A DNA stretch of 24,858 bases from Anaerolineae bacterium (lineage in GTDB: Bacteria > Chloroflexota > Anaerolineae > JAAYZQ01): assembly GCA_016926595.1 (NCBI GenBank), contig JAFGOG010000160.1, positions 1 to 24,858 on the forward strand. Direction: 5' to 3'. The translations under genes and the position numbers were made by a program. Under the pieces are notes generated by a model. It made no database searches and was not told the origin of the DNA. It saw nothing but the letters and a program-made list of their open reading frames with translations. Position 1 is the first letter of the stretch; each line of letters starts with the position of its first letter. Shown in pieces: positions 15,011 to 22,095 of the stretch.

Positions 15011-15798
15011 CAGGCGCATTACTTGGCCTGCTTGTGGCCTGCGGCCAGCCGGTCGTCACGGTCGACCCGGTTTATCACAGGATCCAAGCCACAGGCTCCA
15101 CGACACTCAGCCCGCTGATCACTGAACTCGCGACCGCCTTTCACGAACTGGCGCCGTCCGTCAGCCTGACAGTGGATGGGGCAGGCACGGGATATGGGCT
15201 GGAAGCGTTGCGAATCGGTGAGGCCGACTTGGCGCTGGCATCGTGGCTGCCTGCCGACCTGGATCCTTCCTGGCAAGCGACGCCCATCGCCCGCGATGGG
15301 ATCGCCGTCATTGTGCATCCGGACAACCCGATCGAGGGGTTGGGGCTGCTGCAACTGCAGGACCTGTTCAGCGGGCGGGTCTACGAATGGGAGGCCGTTG
15401 GCGCGCCGGCGGCGCAGGGGATCGTGCAGCCTGTCAGTCGCGAAGAGGGGTCGGGCACGCGGGCTGCCTTTGAGACATTGGCCATGGACGGCCACAGTGT
15501 AACACTGCGGGCAGTAGTGGCAACCTCCAGCCAGGCGGTGGTGGATTACGTGGCCGATCACCGGCAAGCCATCGGCTATGTGTCGATCGGCTACTTGTCA
15601 ACAGCGGTGAAGGCCTTGACGGTTGAAGGGGAATCGCCCACTCCGGAGGCGGCACAGCAGGGCAGCTATCCACTCAGCCGTGAGCTGTGGCTGGTCACAC
15701 TCGATCCCCCACCGCCGGCTGTGCAGCAGTTTCTCGACTTTGCTCAAAGCCCGGCCGGGCAGGCGATCGTCAGCAAGCGTTACGCGCGCACCAACTGA
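14983..15798 (+). CDS. PstS-like phosphate-binding lipoprotein
   Basis: A 271-residue periplasmic solute-binding protein of the PstS (phosphate ABC transporter) family. Residues 1-20 are a lipoprotein signal with the lipobox LLVAC (Cys20). Phosphate-site motifs follow: [11 protein letters not shown] near 36, [11 protein letters not shown] near 66, and [13 protein letters not shown] near 152. The protein is shorter than classical PstS and belongs to the compact PBP-like group. The start ATG 14983 lies inside the uppP 3' end and follows GGTGGGAAC. No pstC, pstA or pstB gene is nearby, so it either serves a transporter elsewhere or acts as a stand-alone sensor or binder. Its 3' end overlaps the opposite-strand adenosine deaminase gene by 19 bases. 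Confidence 0.88.
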   Translation: MPRRGLAALAGALLGLLVACGQPVVTVDPVYHRIQATGSTTLSPLITELATAFHELAPSVSLTVDGAGTGYGLEALRIGEADLALASWLPADLDPSWQATPIARDGIAVIVHPDNPIEGLGLLQLQDLFSGRVYEWEAVGAPAAQGIVQPVSREEGSGTRAAFETLAMDGHSVTLRAVVATSSQAVVDYVADHRQAIGYVSIGYLSTAVKALTVEGESPTPEAAQQGSYPLSRELWLVTLDPPPPAVQQFLDFAQSPAGQAIVSKRYARTN

Positions 15799-16790
15799 TC
15801 GGCTTGCCGTTGGATGGCTGCCGCTTCGTCGGAGGATACAAAAGCCACCGCCAAGGCGTTGCGCTGAGCCTGGCGGATCTGCTCTGACGTCAGGCCGGCT
15901 GCAGGAGCCGCCACGTTGTACTCATACGCCAGGTCAATGCCGCTGATGCCCGGATCGTCGGTGTTGATCGTTGCCAGCAGGCCGCGCTCCAGAAATAGGT
16001 GGAGTGGGTGGCTGGCGTAATCGGGCACGGTGCTGGTCTGCACATTGCTGGTCAGGTTCGACTCGACGCCGATCCGATGCTCAGCCATATAGTCCAGCAG
16101 AGCCGCGTCCTGGGCTGCGCTGACTGCATGGCCGATCCGCATCGCCCCCAACTCGCGGATCGCCTGCCACACGCTCTCCGGCCCGGCCAGCTCACCGGCG
16201 TGGACCGTAATCTGCCAGCCTACTTCCCGCGCCCGGCGGAAATGGCCGACAAACAGATTGCCCGGCCAGTGCTTCTCATCCCCAGCCAGGTCCAGCGCCG
16301 CCAGCTCATCCCGGTGCTGTAACAGCGCATCCAGCTCCTTCCAACCTGTCTCCGGTCCGTATGTTCTGCTGATAATGCCGATCAGCTTGGCCTTGATGAC
16401 AAAATCCCGCATTCCGGCCTGCACACCGTCCACCACCGCCTCGACCACGCCAGCCGGGTCCAGGCCATGTGGCTCGGCCATGAACCAGGGGCTGAATCGC
16501 AGCTCCACGTAATGGAGCCCTTCACGCCAAGCATCCTCGACGTTCTCGTAGGCTACCCGGCGGCAGGCATCGTAATCGACCAACACGCCGATCATCAGGG
16601 CAAACTTGCCAATAAAGGCCATGACACCCGGTTGGGGCTGGGTGACCTGGACGTGAGGGCGCAGCCCCTCAAGGTCCCAGGCAGGCAGCGGCAGGTTGTG
16701 CTGCCGGCTGAGGTCCAGGATCGTTTGGAGGCGGACATTGCCGTCCAGGTGGCGGTGGAGGTCGATCAGAGGCAAGGCCGGGTCGATCAT
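15780..16790 (-). CDS. add: Adenosine deaminase family protein
   Basis: The 336-residue enzyme matches the adenosine/adenine deaminase TIM-barrel family, which hydrolyses adenosine to inosine with a metal-bound water. Metal and catalytic motifs are present: H12-x-H14 in DLHRHLDG, H197-A-G-E200 in TVHAGE, IGHA near 219, SNLTSN near 244 and TDDP near 277. The start is ATG 16790, which overlaps the Rrf2 stop (TGATG), with GAGGTGAT inside the end of the upstream gene as ribosome binding site. That one-base overlap implies translational coupling with Rrf2. Substrate preference (adenosine, adenine or a related purine) cannot be settled by eye. Its 3' end overlaps the PstS-like gene on the other strand by 19 bases. 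Confidence 0.88.
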   Translation of the reverse strand: MIDPALPLIDLHRHLDGNVRLQTILDLSRQHNLPLPAWDLEGLRPHVQVTQPQPGVMAFIGKFALMIGVLVDYDACRRVAYENVEDAWREGLHYVELRFSPWFMAEPHGLDPAGVVEAVVDGVQAGMRDFVIKAKLIGIISRTYGPETGWKELDALLQHRDELAALDLAGDEKHWPGNLFVGHFRRAREVGWQITVHAGELAGPESVWQAIRELGAMRIGHAVSAAQDAALLDYMAEHRIGVESNLTSNVQTSTVPDYASHPLHLFLERGLLATINTDDPGISGIDLAYEYNVAAPAAGLTSEQIRQAQRNALAVAFVSSDEAAAIQRQADQLVRA

Positions 16791-17206
16791 CAAATCACCT
16801 CTTTGACTGGGCGAGCCAGGACTTCAAAGTTGGTATTGCCCAACCGGTCAACCAAGTCGGCCTGGGCCTGGCACCAGATATGGTGGACGGGGCAATACGA
16901 GTTTCGAGGGCAGTCGTCGGGCCTGATTACACACCGGTTCAGGCGGACAGGGCCTTCCAGGACTTCGACGACCTCGAGCAAAGTGATCTCCGCAGCAGGC
17001 TTGGCCAGGGCGACGCCACCACCAGCGCCTCGATAGGTTGTCAATAGTCCAGCCAGGCACAACTGGGAGATGATCTTAGCCAGGAATGGGCGAGGGATCT
17101 TTTGCCGGTCGGCGATATCATGAGCTGCCGCCCTTTCATCCCGTGGCAGGGCAGCCAGGTCAAGGACAATCCTAACACCATAGTCTGTACGCCTGCTGAT
17201 TACCAC
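16790..17206 (-). CDS. Rrf2-family transcriptional regulator with cysteine cluster
   Basis: A 138-residue winged-helix regulator of the Rrf2 (IscR/NsrR/CymR) family. The N-terminal [18 protein letters not shown], recognition helix region ([20 protein letters not shown]) and the wing with [15 protein letters not shown] are typical. Four cysteines (C92, C99, C105, C112) follow in the region where IscR and NsrR bind an iron-sulfur cluster; spacing is close to but not identical with IscR (92, 98, 104 plus His). It may therefore sense iron-sulfur status, oxidants or nitric oxide. GTG 17206 is the start, behind GAAGGGAAT. It is divergent from OsmC through a shared promoter region and translationally coupled to adenosine deaminase. 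Direct targets cannot be read from the sequence. Confidence 0.88.
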   Translation of the reverse strand: MVISRRTDYGVRIVLDLAALPRDERAAAHDIADRQKIPRPFLAKIISQLCLAGLLTTYRGAGGGVALAKPAAEITLLEVVEVLEGPVRLNRCVIRPDDCPRNSYCPVHHIWCQAQADLVDRLGNTNFEVLARPVKEVI

Positions 17207-17273
17207 GATCGATATTCCCTTCTACGCAGTGCAGCCAGAGGTCTAGCTCGACAAGTTTGACCTGATTTATGTC

Positions 17274-17302
17274 ATTATAGCCTGCTGTTACGATCTTGTC
17301 AA
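17274..17302 (-). promoter_or_regulatory. Perfect-consensus sigma70 promoter for rrf2-add
   Basis: On the minus strand TTGACA (17297-17302), 17 bases, then TATAAT (17274-17279). Its -35 box overlaps the -35 box of the divergent osmC promoter by five bases. Confidence 0.8.
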
Positions 17303-17324
17303 ACCGGTCTTTTGAGGTTATAAT
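17296..17324 (+). promoter_or_regulatory. Sigma70 promoter for osmC-birA
   Basis: TTGTCA (17296-17301), 17 bases, then TATAAT (17319-17324). The start codon of the OsmC gene follows 45 bases later. Confidence 0.75.
17299..17315. promoter_or_regulatory. Candidate operator (inverted repeat) between divergent promoters
   Basis: TCAAA (17299-17303), seven bases, then TTTGA (17311-17315). It covers part of both -35 boxes and the osmC spacer. A protein bound here would affect both promoters; Rrf2 is the obvious candidate. This is inference. Confidence 0.4.
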
Positions 17325-17369
17325 GGGCAAAAATGTTCCACCTGCATCAAAGCAAGAGGAGTACAAACC

Positions 17370-17777
17370 ATGACTGTCAAAGCCAGAGTGACCTGGGTCG
17401 AGGATAGGCGGTTTGTGGGCCACGCCTCGTCGGGCCACGCCATCGTCATAGACGGCAGCACAGACAAGCTCGGACCAGCCCCTATGGAGCTGGTGCTGCT
17501 TGGCCTGCTTGGCTGCTCAGCCTTTGACGTCGTCGATATTCTGGCAAAAAAGAAACAGGCAGTCGCCAGTCTAGAGGTGAGCGCGCAGGCCGAACGGGCC
17601 ACAGACCACCCCCGCGTTTACACGGCCATCAGCGTCGAGTTTCTAGTGCGTGGGCAGGCGATCAAGACCAAGGCGGTAGAAGACGCGATCCGACTCTCAA
17701 TGGACAAATACTGCTCCGTGACCGCGATGTTGAACAAGACAGCACAGATCACGACGAGCTATCGGATCGAGGAATAG
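17370..17777 (+). CDS. OsmC/Ohr-family protein (YhfA-like)
   Basis: The 135-residue protein belongs to the OsmC/Ohr superfamily, cysteine-based peroxidases or related stress proteins of the cytoplasm. The two conserved cysteines are Cys49 in LLGLLGCSAFDVV and Cys115 in MDKYCSVTAML, the pair that forms the redox centre in characterised members. GPAPMELVLLGL precedes the first. The layout is closer to the YhfA-type subgroup than to Ohr, so the substrate may not be organic hydroperoxides. ATG 17370 follows AGAGGAG. It is divergent from the Rrf2 regulator and 48 bases before birA, likely in one transcript with it. Confidence 0.88.
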   Translation: MTVKARVTWVEDRRFVGHASSGHAIVIDGSTDKLGPAPMELVLLGLLGCSAFDVVDILAKKKQAVASLEVSAQAERATDHPRVYTAISVEFLVRGQAIKTKAVEDAIRLSMDKYCSVTAMLNKTAQITTSYRIEE

Positions 17778-17825
17778 CTCGGTGAGGCCCGTTGCCAGCC
17801 AGTAGTAGCTGGTAGCCGACTGCTC

Positions 17826-18617
17826 ATGGCAAAAGACGCGCTCTCTGCTGAGGGGATCCTGGCCGGCCTAAAAACCAGGCTCGTGGCACAAAACCTGATC
17901 TACTTGCCCGTGGTCGATTCCACTATGGACGAGGCCCGCCGCCTGGCCGAGCAGGGCGCCCCAGACGGCACGTTAGTCCTCACCGATTACCAAACTGCTG
18001 GCCGAGGACGGCTTGACCGTCGCTGGCAAGCGCCGCCCACCAGCAGCCTGCTTCTGTCATTCATCTTTCGCCCGGCGATTGCCCCCCACCAAGTGCAGCA
18101 GTTGACTATGCTGTGCGGGCTGGCTGTAGCCGAGAGCGTGGAAGCCCAAACCAGCCTGCCGGTCGGCCTGAAATGGCCCAACGACCTGGAAACCGGCGGC
18201 GCAAAGGTAGGCGGCATCCTGACCGAGATCGAACTGAGCGGTGTCCGGGTCAGTTACGCAATAGTTGGCATTGGCCTCAACGTCAACCTGGACCCGCAGC
18301 AATTGAACGAGCCTGTCCTGGCACGGGCTACCAGTCTGTCAACCGAGCTCGGCAGGCCTGTGGCCCGCCTGCCTCTGCTTTGGGCCGTGCTGCGCGCCGT
18401 GGAGGCCCGCTACCTGGTACTTGGCGCTGGCGCACCAAGGCTGCACGCCGAATGGGCCAAGCGACTGGTCACCCTGGGTCGGATGGTGACCGTCTCGACC
18501 GGCGATGCAACCTGGGAAGGGGTAGCCGAGGGCGTGGACGCCGACGGGGCGCTGCTGGTGCGACGAATAGACGGGAGCCTCGAACGGATCATAGCCGGCG
18601 ACGTAACCGTACGATGA
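17826..18617 (+). CDS. birA: Biotin-[acetyl-CoA-carboxylase] ligase
   Basis: The 263-residue enzyme attaches biotin to the lysine of carboxylase carrier proteins through biotinyl-AMP. Key motifs are DSTMDEAR (31-38), GRGRLDRRW (59-67, biotinyl-AMP loop), LKWPNDL (115-121) and AKVGGILTE (126-134, with Lys127). The C-terminal beta-sandwich domain is present (LVTLGRMVTV, GVAEGVDADGALLVR). There is no N-terminal helix-turn-helix, so this is the monofunctional class and not a repressor of biotin genes. It starts at ATG 17826 without a strong ribosome binding site and may rely on read-through translation from the OsmC transcript. Confidence 0.94.
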   Translation: MAKDALSAEGILAGLKTRLVAQNLIYLPVVDSTMDEARRLAEQGAPDGTLVLTDYQTAGRGRLDRRWQAPPTSSLLLSFIFRPAIAPHQVQQLTMLCGLAVAESVEAQTSLPVGLKWPNDLETGGAKVGGILTEIELSGVRVSYAIVGIGLNVNLDPQQLNEPVLARATSLSTELGRPVARLPLLWAVLRAVEARYLVLGAGAPRLHAEWAKRLVTLGRMVTVSTGDATWEGVAEGVDADGALLVRRIDGSLERIIAGDVTVR

Positions 18618-18635
18618 GAAGTGGATCGAGCAGGC

Positions 18636-18664
18636 TTGACATTTCTCCCATTTGCGGTTATCCT
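18636..18664 (+). promoter_or_regulatory. Sigma70-type promoter for the small membrane protein gene
   Basis: TTGACA (18636-18641), 17 bases, then TATCCT (18659-18664). It lies shortly after birA and about 84 bases before ATG 18748. Confidence 0.6.
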
Positions 18665-18747
18665 AGTACTCAGCGTGAAACTCGGCGGAGGCGGTTGCCA
18701 TGCCGCCGGCTCTCTGCGTTGTTGATGCCTAAACAGGAGATGAGACG

Positions 18748-18864
18748 ATGCTTCAATCACTTGACATCCGACATTGGCTGATCATCGCTTTCCTGATCTT
18801 GATCAACGTCATCGTTTTCGGCTGCCTGCTTCTCGTTTTGACGGGCAAGGTAGCGCTCTTTTAA
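18748..18864 (+). CDS. 38-residue single-pass membrane protein
   Basis: A tiny frame from ATG 18748 (ribosome binding site GGAG eight bases upstream) to TAA 18862-18864. The peptide opens MLQSLDIRHW, then one hydrophobic helix (LIIAFLILINVIVFGCLLLVL, given here in two pieces: LIIAFLILIN, VIVFGCLLLVL), ending TGKVALF. The promoter and ribosome binding site argue for expression. The next gene starts 28 bases later. No family recognised. Confidence 0.55.
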   Translation: MLQSLDIRHWLIIAFLILINVIVFGCLLLVLTGKVALF

Positions 18865-18892
18865 CGCCGGTTGGTGCGCAGCGTAAGAGAAA

Positions 18893-19495
18893 ATGATGAC
18901 TGGATCGATCAACCTTTTGCAGGCGGCGAAACCGGGATCTCGAAAAGCCAGAACCCCGCTGGCGCTGTTTCTGCTGCTGGCATTCTGGCTTCTACTTGCC
19001 ACTCTGTTGCTGGCCGTGGGAGCGGCAGTGCATAGTGAAGAGGCATCGGCTTACGCGCTGTTCCAATCCGGGACGGCAAGCCCTACAACCAGACCGATTA
19101 CCGTCACTGCCAGCATTACCGAAACGCCTTTCTTACCGCCGCTCATAACCCCCACGGCCACCATCGCGCCAACTGACACACCTAAGCCGGCAGCTACGCC
19201 CACCCAGCCACCACCGACGCCTGAACCCACCGCTTCGTGGACCACCACACCTTTGCCGGCGGCCTCACCACAGCCGGTCGATACCGCACAAACCGGGGAC
19301 CCGTCCAACACCCGCCGGCATTACATTCGGGGCGATTCCAACGTCGTAATCCAGTGGGGCATGCTCATCGACTCGCTGGCGCTCGGCATATCTTATGCCT
19401 GGTTGGTTATCGGCATTTTGGTCGGAGTGGGCCTCCCTATCCTCTTTGTGGTTTTGTGGGTCAGAACCAGGCGCCGCCGGCCGGCGCAGGAGTAG
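18893..19495 (+). CDS. Two-helix membrane protein with Pro/Thr-rich external linker
   Basis: The 200-residue protein has one hydrophobic helix at about 22-45, a Pro/Thr/Ala-rich low-complexity stretch at about 60-130 (many T-P and P-T pairs), and a second helix at about 164-190, followed by a basic end (RTRRRRPAQE). The basic residues on both ends suggest that N- and C-termini are cytoplasmic and the linker is outside. Such linkers are often glycosylated or cross the cell wall. No catalytic motif is visible. It is 20 bases before the GT39-type glycosyltransferase gene, which might be related to modification of the linker; that is speculation. Confidence 0.65.
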   Translation: MMTGSINLLQAAKPGSRKARTPLALFLLLAFWLLLATLLLAVGAAVHSEEASAYALFQSGTASPTTRPITVTASITETPFLPPLITPTATIAPTDTPKPAATPTQPPPTPEPTASWTTTPLPAASPQPVDTAQTGDPSNTRRHYIRGDSNVVIQWGMLIDSLALGISYAWLVIGILVGVGLPILFVVLWVRTRRRRPAQE

Positions 19496-19515
19496 CTGAC
19501 AGCACGACTGCTGTC

Positions 19516-21048
19516 ATGAATACAAGTGGGCGTCGTTGGGCGCTCGTCGCCGTGATCGGGCTGGCCTTTGCCCTACGGATGATCGGGCTCGACGGGCAGA
19601 GCCTGTGGCGGGATGAAGTCGACGCCATCCGCTTTGCCCAGTTTCCCCTGCCAGATCTGCTGCGCACCTTTGTGACCCCAGGCCAAAACGGCCCACTCTA
19701 TTTCCTCCTGTTGCGCCCTTGGCTCGCTCTGGCCGGCCAGAGCGAGTTCGCCCTCCGCTTCCTATCACTCTTCTTCGGCGTCCTTGCGGTACCGCTCACC
19801 TATCGCCTGGCTCGTGCGCTATTCTCGCCTCTGAACCAGGCGGAACGGAATTGGACATCTCTACTGGCCGCACTCCTGGCTACCACTTCTCCTTACCTGG
19901 TTTGGTACGGCCAGGAAGGCAAGATGTACAGCCTAGTTGTAACGCTGGCCTTGATCTCCATCCACTGCTACCTGGCCGCCCTGAGGCAAGGCCGATGGCG
20001 CCACTGGCTGGCATACGTTGCCGCCACCACAGCCGCATTCTACGTCCACCTGATCGCCGCACTGCTCATCCCGGCCCAGATGCTGATCTTTGCTCTAGGC
20101 TCCTGGAACTACCGCGCTCGGTGGAAGCCGTGGGTTGCAAGCCTGGCCGCCCTGACCCTGCCCTATCTGCCGCTGCTTGCCTGGCAACTGCCAGCGCTGC
20201 TTCAGGTCGTCGACACCGGATACCGTTTTTTCCCCTTGAACGAGATGCTCCTGTCTTTGTTGGCGGACTATAGCCTGGGCGTAGCGCCAGCAGCGACTGT
20301 ATGGGCCATCGCCTTTTTCGTGGCCCTACTGGCAGCAGGGCTGTTCCTGTTCGTCTGGATCCCCAAAACCAGCCAGTGCCGCATTGCTTTGTGGGTCCTG
20401 CTCTGCTGGCTATTCGTTCCCCCACTTGCCTTCTTTCTCATTACACTCCGCCGGCCGATGTTCACTACCCGCTACTTGATCTTTGTCCTGCCGGCCTACC
20501 TCTTGCTGCTGGCCGCCGGGGTGGTAGCCGTGAGTCGCCGATCGCGCCCTCTAGCAGCATTGTCGCTAGCGGCGCTGCTTGCATTGAACGGCTGGGGCCT
20601 TTGGGGTCAAAGCCACACGCCGCTCAAGGCCGATTTCCGGTCAGCCACCTATCATGTCATCGATCGTCTGGCGCCGGGGGACCTGATCCTGTTCCAGATC
20701 CCCTACGGCCGGCACTCATTTGATTATTACGTCGGCCGTTGGTCTGCCCTACACCAGGATATCCTGCCGTCCGCCCTCTCCTCCGCTGAGATCGGGCCAG
20801 GCGACGGCGGTTCCTATCGCTGGGCAGAAGGGTTGTATACCAACGCCGGCATGACGCCAGACGAGGCAGCGCAGCAGATGATTAGCATCACCTCCGGCAG
20901 CGCGGTGGTGTGGTTGGTGGCAACAGAAACGTCGATGTGGGATAGGCGCGGCCTCGTTCAGAGCTGGCTGGATGAGCACGCTACCTTGATCGACCAAGTC
21001 GAGTTCACGCGAGTGGCAGTGTATCGCTACACCATACCAAGCCGCTAA
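19516..21048 (+). CDS. GT39-type membrane glycosyltransferase (PMT/ArnT-like)
   Basis: A 510-residue multi-pass membrane protein of the ArnT/PMT-like GT-C superfamily, which moves sugars from lipid-linked donors to external acceptors. The first external loop holds the acidic pair D33-E34 in SLWRDEVDAI, the usual catalytic site. Further family features are GQNGPLYFLLLRPWLAL, SEFALRFLSLFFGVLAVPL, and YGQEGKMYSLVV, the family's RPYS/GKMY-like loop. Ten or more helices follow, then a soluble C-terminal domain from about residue 370 (GDLILFQIPYGRHSFDYYVG). ATG 19516 is chosen because hydrophobic sequence begins there; the frame runs upstream but there overlaps the preceding gene. No strong ribosome binding site is seen, so coupling to the upstream gene is possible. 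Acceptor unknown. Confidence 0.82.
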   Translation: MNTSGRRWALVAVIGLAFALRMIGLDGQSLWRDEVDAIRFAQFPLPDLLRTFVTPGQNGPLYFLLLRPWLALAGQSEFALRFLSLFFGVLAVPLTYRLARALFSPLNQAERNWTSLLAALLATTSPYLVWYGQEGKMYSLVVTLALISIHCYLAALRQGRWRHWLAYVAATTAAFYVHLIAALLIPAQMLIFALGSWNYRARWKPWVASLAALTLPYLPLLAWQLPALLQVVDTGYRFFPLNEMLLSLLADYSLGVAPAATVWAIAFFVALLAAGLFLFVWIPKTSQCRIALWVLLCWLFVPPLAFFLITLRRPMFTTRYLIFVLPAYLLLLAAGVVAVSRRSRPLAALSLAALLALNGWGLWGQSHTPLKADFRSATYHVIDRLAPGDLILFQIPYGRHSFDYYVGRWSALHQDILPSALSSAEIGPGDGGSYRWAEGLYTNAGMTPDEAAQQMISITSGSAVVWLVATETSMWDRRGLVQSWLDEHATLIDQVEFTRVAVYRYTIPSR

Positions 21049-21093
21049 CGATCAGCCAGCAGCGACCGCCCCTCTTCGGCTTTCCCCACCAGT

Positions 21094-21122
21094 TTGACAA
21101 GGTCACCAACTCGTGCTAACAT
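21094..21122 (+). promoter_or_regulatory. Sigma70-type promoter for Sec-Prx-Grx
   Basis: TTGACA (21094-21099), 17 bases, then TAACAT (21117-21122). The ribosome binding site AAGGAG and ATG 21154 follow, so the selenoprotein has its own transcript start. Confidence 0.65.
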
Positions 21123-21153
21123 CTCTACCCAAATTTGCCCGAAGGAGATGCCC

Positions 21154-21942
21154 ATGAAGCCTCAGGTTGGAATGCTAGCCCCAGATTTCACGCTCAAGAG
21201 CCATCAGGATGACACCGTGCAGCTCAGCGAGTACCGGGGCCGACACAATGTCTTGATTGCCTTTTTCCCCCTGGCCTGGACTCCAGTCTGAACGAACCAG
21301 ATGCCTTCTTACGAGCAGGATCTACGCAAGTTTGAAGGCTACAATACCCAGGTGCTGGGTATCAGCGTCGATCATGTTCCATGTCTAAAAGCGTGGGCCG
21401 AGAGTCTGGGCGACATCAGCTACCCACTCCTCAGCGACTTTTGGCCGCACGGTGCCGTCGCCCAACAATACGGTGCCTTTCGACAAGAGGCTGGCCATAG
21501 CGAGCGCGCCCTGTTTGTCATCGACAAAGAGGGCATCATCCGCTACATCGACATACACGAAATCAGCCAACAGCCGGACAACGAGCATGTCTTCCAGGCC
21601 CTGCGTGAGATCGAGCCACAGGCCACCATCGTAGAAGACTCGGAACCGCGCAAGATTCCGGTCCAAGTAGTCCGGCCCGGCCCAACTGCCCAGCCAGCTC
21701 GACCGCGGTCGGTGGTCATGTATTGCCGTCCAGGCTGCATCGACTGCCGGATGGCCAGGAATTTTCTCGACCAAAGAGGTGTGGCTTATACCGAGATCGA
21801 CATCCGGGCCGACCCCCAGGCCGAAGCCCGCCTCCGCAAGTGGACCGGCGGCCCGCTCATTACGCCAGTGTTTGATATCGACGGCAAGATCATCATCGAT
21901 TTCAAGCGCGCTGAACTTGAGCAAACGTTGAGCCTGAAATAG
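21154..21942 (+). CDS. Selenocysteine peroxiredoxin-glutaredoxin fusion (UGA at 21289-21291)
   Basis: Read through one in-frame UGA, the gene encodes 262 residues. The N-terminal part (1-160) is an AhpE/BCP-like peroxiredoxin: APDFTLKSH, LSEYRG, then the active site FFPLAWTPVU46TNQMPSYE, which is the peroxiredoxin signature P-x-x-x-T-x-x-C with selenocysteine as the peroxidatic residue. Cys77 (DHVPCLKAW) might resolve it. After a Pro-rich linker (about 161-186) comes a glutaredoxin/NrdH-like domain: YCRPGC195-I-D-C198 and the cis-Pro segment ITPVF (Pro238). A fused glutaredoxin would let the enzyme be reduced in cis by glutathione or a related thiol. ATG 21154 has AAGGAG six bases upstream; the frame is unbroken apart from the UGA up to TAG 21940-21942. 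It has its own promoter, a SECIS-like hairpin and a terminator. Prx-Grx fusions are known in some bacteria with cysteine. Confidence 0.93.
21303..21339 (+). promoter_or_regulatory. Putative bacterial SECIS hairpin of Sec-Prx-Grx
   Basis: GCCUUC (21303-21308) pairs perfectly with GAAGGC (21334-21339), starting 11 bases after the UGA, as in E. coli fdhF. Within, UU-A-CG (21309-21313) can pair with CG-C-AA (21325-21329) around an 11-base loop that starts A-G and contains GG (21318-21319). The bulge at 21330-21333 is unpaired. Fold drawn by hand. Confidence 0.6.
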
Positions 21943-21971
21943 AGACCTGTCTCAACAGAAACCCGGTTTCT

Positions 21972-22001
21972 AACCTTGGAAAGAAAGCCAGGTTCCTTTT
22001 T
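21972..22001 (+). terminator. Rho-independent terminator after Sec-Prx-Grx
   Basis: AACCTTGG (21972-21979) pairs with CCAGGTT (21988-21994) with one bulged T and an 8-base A-rich loop; a run of five T follows at 21997-22001. Two further short palindromes (GAGAC/GTCTC and GAAAC/GTTTC) lie just upstream. Confidence 0.7.
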
Positions 22002-22019
22002 ATCGACAGGCTCGCCAGT

Positions 22020-22048
22020 TTGCATAATTCTGCATTTGTGGTTATAAT
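22020..22048 (+). promoter_or_regulatory. Sigma70-type promoter for the parvulin lipoprotein
   Basis: TTGCAT (22020-22025), 17 bases, then TATAAT (22043-22048), directly after the terminator. Confidence 0.65.
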
Positions 22049-22095
22049 GAGTAGGTGCTGCGAGTGCACAAGCACTATATATTGTAGGTTTGTCG

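Noticed and set aside
17257..17281. TTGACC and TATAGC on the plus strand as a second osmC promoter.
   Set aside because: The spacer is only 12-13 bases, and a far better promoter lies just downstream.
19237..19515. N-terminal extension of the glycosyltransferase.
   Set aside because: It overlaps the end of the preceding gene in another frame, is not hydrophobic and does not match the family; the helix-rich sequence starts at 19516.
21301..21942. Separate gene starting at ATG 21301.
   Set aside because: Same reasoning: the peroxiredoxin fold would lack its first strands and its peroxidatic residue. It continues the frame of the upstream part.
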